From: CBDCGS01 sp965216915
GTDB taxonomy: Bacteria > Pseudomonadota > Alphaproteobacteria > UBA828
Length of the DNA stretch: 64,000 nucleotides
NCBI GenBank assembly: GCA_965216915.1
Contig: CBDCGS010000009.1
Coordinates: forward strand, 62,001 to 126,000
Reading direction: 5' to 3'
The position numbers and the translations under genes were made by a program. Of the stretch, positions 26,144-34,631 are shown piece by piece; position 1 is the stretch's first letter, and the number at the start of each line of letters is the position of its first letter. Below the pieces are notes generated by a model. That model had not been told where the DNA came from and searched no databases. It was given only the letters and a program-made list of their open reading frames with translations.

Positions 26144-27508
26144 CTATTCCGCCGCCTCGGATTGCACCGGCGTGGCGAGGCCGACCTCCGCAATCCGCTC
26201 CTGGGTGTAGACGTTGCTCCACATGTTGTAGGAGAACTCGGAGCGGATCCGGCGCGCGCCCGGGTTGATCGCCGGTGAGACCGCCTGGCCGTCGAGATAG
26301 ATGGCGCGGATCCGCGATCGATCCTGCAAGACGCTGATGTCGGCGAGCGGATCGCCATCCATCACGAGCACATCGGCGAGCTGCCCTTCGACCAAGCTGC
26401 CGACGGTGCCCGCCTCGCGCACGAACTGGCCGTTGTTGACCGTCGCGCAGCGGATCGCCTCCGCCGGCGTGAACCCGAGATAGCGGACGTAGATCTCGAG
26501 CTCGCGCGCATGCCACTCGCCATAGGGCGTGACGGCGAAGCCCGCGTCGGTGCCCGACATGAAGGTGACGCCGGCATCCCGCGCCTTGCCGAGCGCCCGC
26601 TGCGCCGATTCCAATTCACGCTTATGCGCATCGGGGAAATCGGGATAGCAGCCGTCGCCCGGGCGTGTGAAATCGATGTCGTTGACCACCAGGCTGAGCG
26701 TCGGGCAGAGAACGCAGCCGTTCTCGATCACGGCCGCAAGCCCTTCATCATCCATCCAGGAGCCGTGCAGAATGACATCCACGCCGGCGCGGGCGGAGTA
26801 GAGGATGGCTTCGGCGCCCCGCGCGTGGACCATCACCTTCTTGCCGAGTCGATGGGCCTCGGCGACCATGGCGGTGGCCTCTTCCTGCGTGTAGCCGGAG
26901 ATCAGCCCCGTGCTGGGATTCATCGCGTCGCCGTCCATCGCGATCTTGATAAAATCCACGCCGTCCTTCGCTTGCAGCCTGATCTCGGCGATGCCTTCGG
27001 CGGCATTGCGTGCGAGCACCCCGATCGAGGTCTCCGGCACGCCGATCCAGCTCGGATACCAATCCGACAGGCCTTGCCGGTTGGTGATTTGCCGTCCCGA
27101 TGTGGTGATCCGGGGCCCAAGGAATAGCCCGCCGTCGATCGCATCGCGAATGGCGGGGGTGACGCGGCCCGTGGTGGCCGGGTCGGCCAGCGACGTGAAG
27201 CCCGCCGCCAGCACGCGCTGCGCCGCCTCCATGCCGCGCAGCGCCCGGAACTCGACCGGGGCGTAGAGATCGATGTCCTCCTCGGTGAGGGCGTTGCCGT
27301 AGGAGAGGTGGACGTGCGCGTCGATCAGCCCGGGCAGCACGAAATGATCGCTATGGTCGATCACCTCATCATCGGGTGAGGGCGCCGGCGCGCCGTCAGC
27401 CGGGCCGACATAGGCGATCTTGTTGTCGTCGATCACCAGCGACTGGTTCGTCTCGGCGCGGTCGCCGCGACCGTCGAAGAGCTTTCCGCATGTGATGTGT
27501 TTACGCAT
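26144..27508 (-). CDS. Metal-dependent amidohydrolase
   Basis: A 454-residue amidohydrolase-superfamily enzyme. Metal-site parts: FVLPGLIDAHVHLSYG near 56-71, the lysine in GVDFIKIAMDGDAMN, VMVHARGAEA, VILHGSWMDDEG, and the late aspartate in FMSGTDAGFAVTPYGEWHARE. The C-terminal LADVLVMDGDPLADISVL is diagnostic. Such enzymes hydrolyse cyclic amides, carbamates or dipeptides; the substrate is unknown. The open frame begins two codons earlier at a TTG, but ATG 27508 has GAGG seven bases upstream. It is the third gene of a probable transcript with the alpha/beta hydrolase and the nicotinamidase. Confidence 0.88.
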   Translation of the reverse strand: MRKHITCGKLFDGRGDRAETNQSLVIDDNKIAYVGPADGAPAPSPDDEVIDHSDHFVLPGLIDAHVHLSYGNALTEEDIDLYAPVEFRALRGMEAAQRVLAAGFTSLADPATTGRVTPAIRDAIDGGLFLGPRITTSGRQITNRQGLSDWYPSWIGVPETSIGVLARNAAEGIAEIRLQAKDGVDFIKIAMDGDAMNPSTGLISGYTQEEATAMVAEAHRLGKKVMVHARGAEAILYSARAGVDVILHGSWMDDEGLAAVIENGCVLCPTLSLVVNDIDFTRPGDGCYPDFPDAHKRELESAQRALGKARDAGVTFMSGTDAGFAVTPYGEWHARELEIYVRYLGFTPAEAIRCATVNNGQFVREAGTVGSLVEGQLADVLVMDGDPLADISVLQDRSRIRAIYLDGQAVSPAINPGARRIRSEFSYNMWSNVYTQERIAEVGLATPVQSEAAE

Positions 27509-27533
27509 GACCAACCCTCATCCTCTTGTTTTC

Positions 27534-28346
27534 TCAACCAAATAACGAACGCGCTATGGCGAGCAGCTTGTCGGGGTGCTCGAGCGCGGGCGAATGTCCG
27601 CAGCGTGCCAACACGGTCATGTCGGCGTTGGGCATCAAAGGCGCGAGCTTCAGCGTGTTCTCCGCCCAGGGAAATGGCCGGTCGTCGCGACCATGCACCA
27701 TGGCGACGTCGCAATCGAGGCGCGCCAGCGCTTCCGGATTGAGCGCGGCGGCGTCGACATAGGACTGCTTGTCGCCGGCAAACATGCTTTTGAAATAGGG
27801 GCCGTAGACCCCATCGTGGAGAATCTTGATGCGGTTCTCGAGGAACGGCTCCGTGATAACCGACTGGTCGAAGACCAGGGTCTCGAGCGCGCCCCGCAGG
27901 TCGTCCTTCGTCTCCGGAAAGGACCAGCACCGCACCGTGTCGTCGTTGACCGTGAAATAGGCACCCATCGCGCCCGTGGTCAGCACCTTCGTGACCCGCG
28001 GATTGGCGATCGCGAGGCGCAAGGCCAGGCTTGCCGACAGCGAATGCCCGATGATCCCGACCGGGCCATCCGACAGGCGATCGAGCACGGCCTGCGCCTG
28101 GCTTTGCCAGAGGCCCAGGTCGAAGTAAGGCGTTTCCGACTTGCGGCCTGATTCGCCGAAGCCGATCAGATCGGTTGCCGCGACCCGGTAATCTCCCGAG
28201 AGCGGCTCCATCACCAGTCGCCAATTGCCGATCGTGCCCGCACCGGGGCCCGAGCCATGCAGCATGAGAATGGGAAAGCCCTTTCCACCTTCCCAAACGT
28301 GGATCGTGTGACCTTGGTGGGCGATATCGTGCTCGGTGAAGCTCAT
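27534..28346 (-). CDS. Alpha/beta hydrolase, meta-cleavage-product hydrolase-like
   Basis: A 270-residue alpha/beta hydrolase resembling enzymes that split C-C bonds in ring-cleavage products. The oxyanion region is MLHGSGPGAGTIGNW, the nucleophile serine is in GIIGHSLSASLALRLA, the acid aspartate in MVHGRDDRPFPW, and the histidine in LARCGHSPALEHPD. The HGSGPGA segment is typical of that subgroup, but no ring-cleavage dioxygenase is nearby, so the real substrate may be a simple ester or lactone. It starts four bases after the nicotinamidase stop and ends 25 before the amidohydrolase start. Confidence 0.88.
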   Translation of the reverse strand: MSFTEHDIAHQGHTIHVWEGGKGFPILMLHGSGPGAGTIGNWRLVMEPLSGDYRVAATDLIGFGESGRKSETPYFDLGLWQSQAQAVLDRLSDGPVGIIGHSLSASLALRLAIANPRVTKVLTTGAMGAYFTVNDDTVRCWSFPETKDDLRGALETLVFDQSVITEPFLENRIKILHDGVYGPYFKSMFAGDKQSYVDAAALNPEALARLDCDVAMVHGRDDRPFPWAENTLKLAPLMPNADMTVLARCGHSPALEHPDKLLAIARSLFG

Positions 28347-28350
28347 GGTC

Positions 28351-28992
28351 CTAGGCGGCGATGTCGGACGCGTCGATCACGCCGACCCCAAGTTTTTCGA
28401 ACGCCGCCTCCGTAGCCTCCAAGGAGCCGTCGAGACCCACCGCGCGCGACGCATCGCGGATCACGAACGATCCAAAGCCGGAGCGCATGGCATCCTCGGC
28501 CGAGTAGCGGACGCACACATCGTAGGCCAATCCCGCCGCGAACACACGGCGAAATCCGCGGTCGCGCAAATAGCCGGCAAGGCCGGTCGGCGTGCTCCGG
28601 TCGTTTTCGAAGAATGCCGAGTAACTATCTATGTTTTTTCGAAAACCCTTGCGCACGATCAGCTCGGGGCTGACGACATCCAGCGCCGGGTGGAAGGTGG
28701 CACCGGGCGTTCCCTGAACGCAGTGGTCGGGCCATAGCGTCTGCGCGCCATAGGCAACCTCGATGGTCTCGAACGCCGCGCGTCCGGCATGGGAGGACGC
28801 GAAAGAGAGGTGGCCGGTCGGATGCCAATCCTGAGTCATGACCACATGATCGAAGCGGGTGGCGAGCCGGTTGATCGGCGCAACCACCTCGTCGCCTCCG
28901 CCGACGGCAAGCGAGCCGCCGGGGCAGAAGTCATTCTGGACGTCGACCACGAGCAGGACGTCGGTCGGCGCGATCTCGATCGCTTGACCCAC
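28351..28992 (-). CDS. pncA: Nicotinamidase/isochorismatase-family amidase
   Basis: A 213-residue cysteine hydrolase that most likely deamidates nicotinamide to nicotinate for NAD recycling. The triad is present: Asp in LLVVDVQNDFCPGGSLAV, Lys in ELIVRKGFRKNID, and Cys in AGLAYDVCVRYSAEDA. The metal-site DWHPTGHLSFASSH is that of nicotinamidases rather than isochorismatases. GTG 28992 was chosen: GGAG lies seven bases upstream and the product then begins just before the first strand, while no ATG is near. It heads the transcript with the hydrolase and amidohydrolase. Confidence 0.9.
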   Translation of the reverse strand: MGQAIEIAPTDVLLVVDVQNDFCPGGSLAVGGGDEVVAPINRLATRFDHVVMTQDWHPTGHLSFASSHAGRAAFETIEVAYGAQTLWPDHCVQGTPGATFHPALDVVSPELIVRKGFRKNIDSYSAFFENDRSTPTGLAGYLRDRGFRRVFAAGLAYDVCVRYSAEDAMRSGFGSFVIRDASRAVGLDGSLEATEAAFEKLGVGVIDASDIAA

Positions 28993-29062
28993 GATGGATC
29001 TCCGTCTGCGTCGGTGTCTCGTCTTACGCCGCCGCCCGCGGCGCCGCAAGGCCGGCGACGCC

Positions 29063-29824
29063 TCAGGCCGACGCCGGCGCGCCCTCCCCAAGCACGGCAA
29101 GCAGATCATCGAGCACGCGGCTCGCGCCGATGCGAAAGGTGGCGGGGCTTGCCCATCCGGCGCCCATCGTTTGATCGGCGAGAGCCAGGTAGCGCGCCGC
29201 ATCGACCGCGGTTCGGATGCCGCCCGACGCTTTGAAACCGAGCGGGCGGCGTGTGGGGGCTTGCGGCGCGGCTGCGATCGCATCGAGAAGGGCCTGCGCG
29301 GCCTCGGGCGTCGCGCTCGGCGGCCGCTTGCCGGTCGAGGTCTTGAGGAAATCGGCGCCCGCCGCGATCACGACATCGGCCGCGTTGCGGATCGCCGCGG
29401 GGGAGGGGAATGCGCCGGTCTCGAGAATGACCTTCAGGCAAATCGCCGGCCCGCACGCCTCGCGGCACTCGGCGACGAAATCGCTGACCGCGCCCGTCTC
29501 TCCGGCGAGCCAACGTCCATAGGGCATGACCGCATCGACGTCGTCCGCACCATCATCGACAAGGCGCGCGATCTCGTCGCGCACTGTCTCGAGACGCGCG
29601 GTGCCCAGCGGAAAGTTCGCGACCGCCGCCACGCGCACCCCCGTCCCCGCAAGCGCCCGGCGCGCCCGGCGGACGAACCGGGGCCAGAGACAAACCGCGG
29701 CGACCGGTCCGTGCGGCGTGGCGGCGCGTGCGCAGAGCGCATCGGTCGTCTCTAGGCTTTCGCCGTCGCCGAGCGCCGTGAGGTCGAGCGATGCCAGGCA
29801 GCGCCTGGCCGCATCCGCCACCAC
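29063..29824 (-). CDS. deoC: Deoxyribose-phosphate aldolase
   Basis: A 253-residue class I aldolase that splits 2-deoxyribose 5-phosphate into glyceraldehyde 3-phosphate and acetaldehyde. The lysine residues of the family are visible in AICLKVILETGAF, in the Schiff-base segment ADFLKTSTGKRP, and in PLGFKASGGIRTA. The product VAAVANFPLGTA strand also fits. The start is GTG, with GAGGGGAG before it; the GTG is doubled, so the exact residue is uncertain by one. No other nucleoside-catabolism genes are nearby. It lies 33 bases after the toroid protein and may be on the same transcript as the polysaccharide cluster. Confidence 0.93.
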   Translation of the reverse strand: MVADAARRCLASLDLTALGDGESLETTDALCARAATPHGPVAAVCLWPRFVRRARRALAGTGVRVAAVANFPLGTARLETVRDEIARLVDDGADDVDAVMPYGRWLAGETGAVSDFVAECREACGPAICLKVILETGAFPSPAAIRNAADVVIAAGADFLKTSTGKRPPSATPEAAQALLDAIAAAPQAPTRRPLGFKASGGIRTAVDAARYLALADQTMGAGWASPATFRIGASRVLDDLLAVLGEGAPASA

Positions 29825-29857
29825 CGATGACTCCCCTCGAGGTTTGCAGCGGGCCCG

Positions 29858-31069
29858 TTAGTCCGCTGCATCCAGTGTCCAAAGGCCCCTGATATGGCCT
29901 TCGCACATGTGGGAGTCGACAAAAAATTTCGGTGCCCAGTTGAGATACTCGAAGGGGCCATAACCGCCGTCGACCGGGAATGAGCCCTTGATCCCGCCGC
30001 GCTGATCGTCGGGACCGTCGAGCGCCATCGTGCGCCGCACATATTCGTTGGCAAGGAACCCGGCGTCCCTATAGCGCGCGTCGCCGGTGGCGGAGAAAAG
30101 CAGAAGCCAGGAGTGGGCGATCTGCACCGTGCCCGTGAGGCAGGCCCATCTCTCGTCGCTCCGCCAATCGGCGCGCAGCTGGCCGGGTAGAAAGCCGTCG
30201 GGCCCGAGGGCGGTCATGAGGCCATCGGCGGTCCGCCGCGCGGCTTCGAGGAAAAAGCCGTCCTCGCTGAAGCGGTAGGCCTCGACAATGCCGCGGAGCG
30301 CGTAGCCGAGGGTGTGGGTGAGCGGGTAGGCGGGGTCGGTCAGGCAGCACCGCTCGAGCCAACCATTCGGCTGCTGCGCCTTGAGCGCCCAGCGAACGTT
30401 GGCCAAGCCGGCTTCGCCGTAGCCCGCGTCGGGCGCGACGCGCGCCGCCTCCAGCAATCCCCAGGCGACGTGGGTCTCGTAGACCTTTTCGCCGGGCTTG
30501 GCGAAAGGCGTCGGAAAGCGCCGCCAGCAGCCGTCATCGTCCATCGTCTCGACGAGCCAGTCGGCCGCGCGGCGCATGGGGTCGGTGTAGCGGTCGGGCC
30601 AGTGCGCCGCGCCTGCGGCGAGGCCAAGCAGGATCTGCCCGGTGTTGAAGGTGACCGGCACGACCGGCTCCGCGTCGATCCGCCCGCCCTGAAAGGCGCC
30701 CTCGGGCAATTGAATGGCGACGAGCCAATCGAGCATGCGGCGCGCGCGCGCGATCGTGGGCTCATGGTTGCGCCAGAGGCCGTGCGTGAGCATGGTCGGC
30801 ACGATGTAGCCCGTGGTCTCGGGATAGGAGGTCGCCCAGCCCTTGATCAGGCTGAAGTCGCGGGCGACGCCGCCGTCAGCCGAGCGCGAGCGGTCCTGCG
30901 CGCGACCGAGCCATGCGATCGCCTCCTCGACCGCGCGCTCGAGATCGGGTGCCGTCGCTGCAGGTCCGCGGCGATCGCGCCGCGCCTCCGCGCGCGCAGC
31001 CGGTGGCAGGCGGAGCCGGTCGATCGCGGGGAGGAGTGGCCCGAGCGCCTTCTTGATGGCCTGTTTCAT
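29858..31069 (-). CDS. Alpha/alpha-toroid protein of a polysaccharide cluster (VpsJ-like)
   Basis: A 403-residue helical protein with repeated helix-hairpin units typical of six-hairpin or prenyltransferase-like toroids: ARRMLDWLVAIQLPEGAFQG, AADWLVETMDDDGCWRRF, NVRWALKAQQPNGWLERC, TADGLMTALGPDGFLPG. No signal peptide is evident. Similar proteins occur in exopolysaccharide clusters (VpsJ is one I recall) and some relatives are epimerases or lyases; no catalytic residue can be assigned here. ATG 31069 begins MKQAIKKALGPLLPAIDRL. It follows the sulfotransferase by 23 bases, which ties it to the same pathway. Confidence 0.72.
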   Translation of the reverse strand: MKQAIKKALGPLLPAIDRLRLPPAARAEARRDRRGPAATAPDLERAVEEAIAWLGRAQDRSRSADGGVARDFSLIKGWATSYPETTGYIVPTMLTHGLWRNHEPTIARARRMLDWLVAIQLPEGAFQGGRIDAEPVVPVTFNTGQILLGLAAGAAHWPDRYTDPMRRAADWLVETMDDDGCWRRFPTPFAKPGEKVYETHVAWGLLEAARVAPDAGYGEAGLANVRWALKAQQPNGWLERCCLTDPAYPLTHTLGYALRGIVEAYRFSEDGFFLEAARRTADGLMTALGPDGFLPGQLRADWRSDERWACLTGTVQIAHSWLLLFSATGDARYRDAGFLANEYVRRTMALDGPDDQRGGIKGSFPVDGGYGPFEYLNWAPKFFVDSHMCEGHIRGLWTLDAAD

Positions 31070-31092
31070 CACGATCAGTCCGCTGCCGTCGT

Positions 31093-32049
31093 TCAACCGG
31101 GCCGTTGGCGACGCGCGAGGCCAAGCCTGCGCGCCAACCGATCGAAGCGGTGACCCCGGCCGAGAAAATACCAAAGCTCTAGACCAAGAACGCCGAGCGA
31201 CGCCGGGATCTCGGCGCGCGTCTCGTAGTCGAGCGCGGCGAGCATGTCGTTCGCCACACGCTCGAACACGTTCCGCTTGCCTGCGCTCATCTTGGTCTTC
31301 CAGCGATAGGTGTTGGTGCGGTCGGGCGCCTTGTCGAGACTCGGCCACAGCCAGCGCCGGGATTCGGGCACCTTCTTGGACACCATCTGGGGATAGTCGA
31401 GCATGGCCTCCGAATAGCCGACGGCCAGAAAATCGCAGAGGCGTCGTAGCGTCGGCTCCGGCTCCAGCACGAGATCCTCGTATCGAAGGACGAGGTAGCG
31501 CTCGGGGCCGAGGATGCTGCCCATCTTCAGGTTCGTGTGCAGCGCGTTGATCCATTGCTCCGCACACTCGGCCGCGTTCGACGCGCCGTAGGCATAGCGC
31601 TCGTGCGAGAGCGCCACGTCGCGGCCGTCGCGCACGATGTGGACGAACCGCGCATCGTCGAACCACCGGCTCGCCAAATCCATGTCGAACAGTGTGGCGA
31701 TGTCGATGCTGCCCCAGTGCGCCTTGCCCTTGTGCTTTGCGTATGCCGCGTGGAACGCCGCGACGACGCTGCCGAAGTCGCCCGGTCTGACGGCGTTCAT
31801 GATCTCCTCTTGCTCGAGGGACTCGTCCCAGAGCTGGATGCGCTCTTCGGCCAGCAGATCGGCGACCAGGCGCGCGCACTGCTCACCGTCGGCGAGCTCG
31901 CCATAGGACTCGCGCTTGCGCCAGTAGCGATACCAGAGGCCCGTCGTGGAGAACGGCACGGCGATCTCGGGATGCGCACCGACCATCATGGAGAGCAGTG
32001 TCGTCCCGCTGCGCTCGAAGCCAAACATGAAGAACGGAGGCACCGGCAT
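31093..32049 (-). CDS. PAPS-dependent sulfotransferase
   Basis: A 318-residue cytoplasmic sulfotransferase that moves sulfate from PAPS to a hydroxyl group. The 5'-phosphosulfate loop is FGFERSGTTLLSMMVGAHP at 9-27 and the 3'-phosphate motif is VHIVRDGRDVALSHERY. YLVLRYEDLVLEPEPTLRRL matches the helix that follows in carbohydrate sulfotransferases. The gene is four bases after a glycosyltransferase and before a toroid protein, so a surface glycan or glycolipid is the likely acceptor. No PAPS-synthesis gene is in the window. Confidence 0.92.
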   Translation of the reverse strand: MPVPPFFMFGFERSGTTLLSMMVGAHPEIAVPFSTTGLWYRYWRKRESYGELADGEQCARLVADLLAEERIQLWDESLEQEEIMNAVRPGDFGSVVAAFHAAYAKHKGKAHWGSIDIATLFDMDLASRWFDDARFVHIVRDGRDVALSHERYAYGASNAAECAEQWINALHTNLKMGSILGPERYLVLRYEDLVLEPEPTLRRLCDFLAVGYSEAMLDYPQMVSKKVPESRRWLWPSLDKAPDRTNTYRWKTKMSAGKRNVFERVANDMLAALDYETRAEIPASLGVLGLELWYFLGRGHRFDRLARRLGLARRQRPG

Positions 32050-32052
32050 CGC

Positions 32053-33294
32053 TTACGCGGTCCGTGCGGGCGCGGCGCGATCGTCAGGCATCGACGCGAG
32101 CCAGCCCTCGAGGCGCTCGACGCGCTTGTCCCAGGTGCCTTCCACGGCGCGCGCGCGGCGCTGCTCGGGCGTCCCGACGCCCTCTCCGCCGATCGCGCGC
32201 TCGAGCGCCTGAACCCAGTCATCGGGTCCCTCGGCGAGCGCCAAGACATCGGCGAACGGCACGACGGTCTCGAGACCCGTGCTCACGATCGGTTTGGCGA
32301 CCGCCAGATATTCATGGAGCTTCAGCGGATAACCGGCGCGCCACCAGCCCTCCTCGTCGGTCCGATAGCACATGACGTTGACGTCGACATGGGCGATGTA
32401 GCCGGCAACCTCGGCGCGGCTTTTCTCGCCGAGATAGTGCACGTTGGCTCGCGCCGTGCAGCGCTGCCAAAGCGCATCGAGTGCGGATTCACGCTTGAAG
32501 CGGCCGCTGCCGCCCTCGCCCACGCTGCCCGTCAGCACCCAATGCCACGCCGGCCGCCGCTCGGCGACGGCGTCGATGATCGAGAAATCGACCTTGTAGT
32601 TGAGCCGCCCGCAATAGCCGATGCGGGGGTGCGGAATGGCGGCGAGATCGGCCGGCTCCGTTGCATCGAGCGCGTCCACGAAGCGGCTTAGGTCGACCCC
32701 GTGGGGCAACACCTGCGCCTTTTCCGCGACGGCAGGCGGCAACCCTGCGGTCATGCCTTCGGCCACGACGATCAGCAGATCCGCCGCCGCGGCGAGCGCG
32801 GCGTGATCGGCGAAAACGTCGTCGGACCAGCCGTGCGCCGGATCGGGTGCGTCATACACATAGTAGACGAGGCGGGCCGGCCGGAGGTGGCGCAGGTAGG
32901 GACGAAAGCGCGGATGGCAGAGAAAAGCGATGGGCGCTTGCCCGCCACGCGCGCGCGCGGCATTGACCAGCCGACGCGCGTGACGCCACTGCCCGGCACC
33001 GCGCAGCAGCGCGGTTCGCCGCCATCGCACGCCGAGGCGGCCGGGCCGGCAGACGTTGATGGCGTCGCGCTCATCAAAGGCGTCGAAGAGCCCGGCGGCC
33101 TTCCAACGGGCCGAGCCCCGTTCCCACGGGTTGAGAGCCCCGGCGGTGTAGATGACGGGCCAGCCGCGACGCCCGAGACCGTGAAGCAGATGCTGGCGGC
33201 CGGTCCACATGCCCTCCCATTGGCGCGGCCCGAAGGCGATGATGGGCGGGCGCGCGAGATCGTTGTCCATCGCAGCGGATGTGAGATTGCTCAT
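32053..33294 (-). CDS. GT-B glycosyltransferase (group 1 family)
   Basis: A 413-residue glycosyltransferase. The N-terminal half has FGPRQWEGMWTGRQHLLHGL and YYVYDAPDPAHGWSDDV, where the first rare segments recall teichuronic or capsule-type enzymes. The donor-binding half has VLPHGVDLSRFV, IGYCGRLNYKVDFSII and KLHEYLAVAKPIVSTGLETV, the E-x7-E-like signature of GT4-type enzymes. The start is uncertain: ATG 33294 and ATG 33270 are both possible and neither has a clear ribosome site. It is the first gene of the glycosyltransferase-sulfotransferase-toroid transcript. Confidence 0.87.
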   Translation of the reverse strand: MSNLTSAAMDNDLARPPIIAFGPRQWEGMWTGRQHLLHGLGRRGWPVIYTAGALNPWERGSARWKAAGLFDAFDERDAINVCRPGRLGVRWRRTALLRGAGQWRHARRLVNAARARGGQAPIAFLCHPRFRPYLRHLRPARLVYYVYDAPDPAHGWSDDVFADHAALAAAADLLIVVAEGMTAGLPPAVAEKAQVLPHGVDLSRFVDALDATEPADLAAIPHPRIGYCGRLNYKVDFSIIDAVAERRPAWHWVLTGSVGEGGSGRFKRESALDALWQRCTARANVHYLGEKSRAEVAGYIAHVDVNVMCYRTDEEGWWRAGYPLKLHEYLAVAKPIVSTGLETVVPFADVLALAEGPDDWVQALERAIGGEGVGTPEQRRARAVEGTWDKRVERLEGWLASMPDDRAAPARTA

Positions 33295-33428
33295 TTGTTT
33301 TTCAATGAGATAGCCGCCGAAGTCTGCCAAATGATGGTGAACGAAATACCAACGCGAACCCCCGTGCGACGCTACGTCAACCTGCATGGCGGGGCAATCG
33401 TGCGCGATCGAATCCCGGCGCGACTGCG

Positions 33429-33458
33429 AAAAATGGGGCGGCCCGGGGGCCGCCCCAT
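33429..33458 (-). terminator. Intrinsic terminator on the minus strand
   Basis: Twelve-base stem (33433-33444 with 33447-33458; GGGGCGGCCC core) followed on the minus strand by ATTTTT. It sits upstream of the glycosyltransferase gene rather than after a gene, so it probably ends a small RNA or attenuates that operon. Confidence 0.8.
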
Positions 33459-33522
33459 AGCTTGTCGTTGTCCGGCCGGCTGAGAGAGGGGGAGGGTTGG
33501 CGCGCCGACCGAACGTGGGGAA
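33429..33522 (-). ncRNA. Candidate ~94-nt small RNA with exposed C-rich loop
   Basis: CGGTCGGC (33511-33504) pairs with GCCGGCCG (33480-33473; one G-U) and leaves a 23-base loop carrying CCCTCCCCC. A strong terminator follows. A TATAGA -10 element is at 33533-33528, but only a poor T-rich -35 lies upstream. It has the same plan as the better-supported RNA at 23.1 kb. It could equally be an attenuated leader of the glycosyltransferase operon. Confidence 0.5.
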
Positions 33523-33625
33523 GGTTTTCTATAGGGTCCGATTGTGGCGAAAAAAGGACACGGGTTCGTGCCCGCGCCCGGCCAGACCGCGTTGCGACTG
33601 GAACACCACCGCGATCGCCGCGCCG

Positions 33626-33674
33626 CTGCTGGCCAAAGTGGGTGCGCTCGAAGCCGGCAGGGATCTTTTTTTTT
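33626..33674 (+). terminator. Possible plus-strand terminator with nine T
   Basis: CTGCTGGC (33626-33633) can pair with GCCGGCAG (33653-33660, one G-U), followed after five bases by a run of nine T (33666-33674). The gap before the T run weakens it. It lies 83 bases upstream of the coxM-like gene. I see no coding sequence in 33300-33756. Confidence 0.35.
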
Positions 33675-33756
33675 GAGCAGCGGAGACGAACCGAACTGGA
33701 TCGGCAATAATGCCGATAAGTTGCTTGGGAAGGACGGCCAAAAGGGGAGATCGCTG

Positions 33757-34620
33757 ATGAAGCCGCCACCATTCGACTATCATGATCCGAACACCCTGGA
33801 CGACGCGTTGGCGCTGCTCGCGCAGCACGGCGATGACTGCAAGGTGATCGCCGGCGGTCAGAGCTTGGTGCCGATGATGAACTTGCGCGTCGTCCGGCCC
33901 GACGTGCTGGTCGACATCAATGGTCTACCCGACCTCGACTACATTCGCGTCGACGGCGGCCAGGTCAGGATCGGCGCGCTCACCCGCCACGCGACTCTGA
34001 TGGAGTCGAACGAGATCGCGGAGGCCTGCCCGCTCATGGCCGAGGCCTATCAGCTGGTGGCGCACGGGCCCATCCGTAACCGCGGAACGCTCGCTGGCAA
34101 CCTTTGCCACGCCGACCCCGCATCGGAGATGCCGGCGGTCGCGCTCGCGACCGAGGCCGAGATCACGCTGCGCAGCACGCGCGGCGAGCGGACGGTCGCG
34201 GCGGCGGACTTTTTCACCGGCGCGCTCGAAACGGTGGTCGCGGCCGATGAACTGGTTGTCGAGGTCTGCGTGCCCGTGGCGCCTGCGGGTCAAGGCTGGT
34301 CGTTTCAAGAGGTGAGCGGGCGCAAGGGGGATTTCGCCTACGTCGCCGTCGGTGCGACGCTCCTGGTCGAGGGTGGGGCGTGCCAAGACGCGCGCATCGT
34401 CTGTGCCGGTGTCGGCGATCATGCCTTCAGGGCGCGCGAAGCGGAGGCTGCGCTCACGGGCCAAGCGCCCGACGACGCGCAGTTCGTCGCCGCGGCGGAG
34501 ATCGCGAGCAACGCGGTCGAGCCCAATGTCGACTATCACGCCGATGCGGCCTACCGCCGCGACCTGGTGAAGGCGCTGACCCGGCGCGTTCTGGCGCAAG
34601 CGGCCTCGCGGTGCGGCTAG
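33757..34620 (+). CDS. coxM: Molybdenum hydroxylase FAD subunit (CoxM/XdhB family)
   Basis: A 287-residue FAD-binding subunit that carries electrons from the Fe-S centres in a three-part molybdenum hydroxylase. The two FAD motifs are present: AGGQSLVPMMNLRVVRPD near 32-49 and IRNRGTLAGNLCHADPASEM near 105-124. The C-terminal domain (FQEVSGRKGDFAYVAVGATL) is also standard. ATG 33757 was taken because AAGGGGAG precedes it and the conserved FDYHDPNTLDDALALL starts directly after; the longer open frame is upstream non-coding DNA. It is the first gene of coxM-coxS-coxL, with a 11-base gap to coxS. Confidence 0.95.
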   Translation: MKPPPFDYHDPNTLDDALALLAQHGDDCKVIAGGQSLVPMMNLRVVRPDVLVDINGLPDLDYIRVDGGQVRIGALTRHATLMESNEIAEACPLMAEAYQLVAHGPIRNRGTLAGNLCHADPASEMPAVALATEAEITLRSTRGERTVAAADFFTGALETVVAADELVVEVCVPVAPAGQGWSFQEVSGRKGDFAYVAVGATLLVEGGACQDARIVCAGVGDHAFRAREAEAALTGQAPDDAQFVAAAEIASNAVEPNVDYHADAAYRRDLVKALTRRVLAQAASRCG

Positions 34621-34631
34621 GGAGAGGGGAC

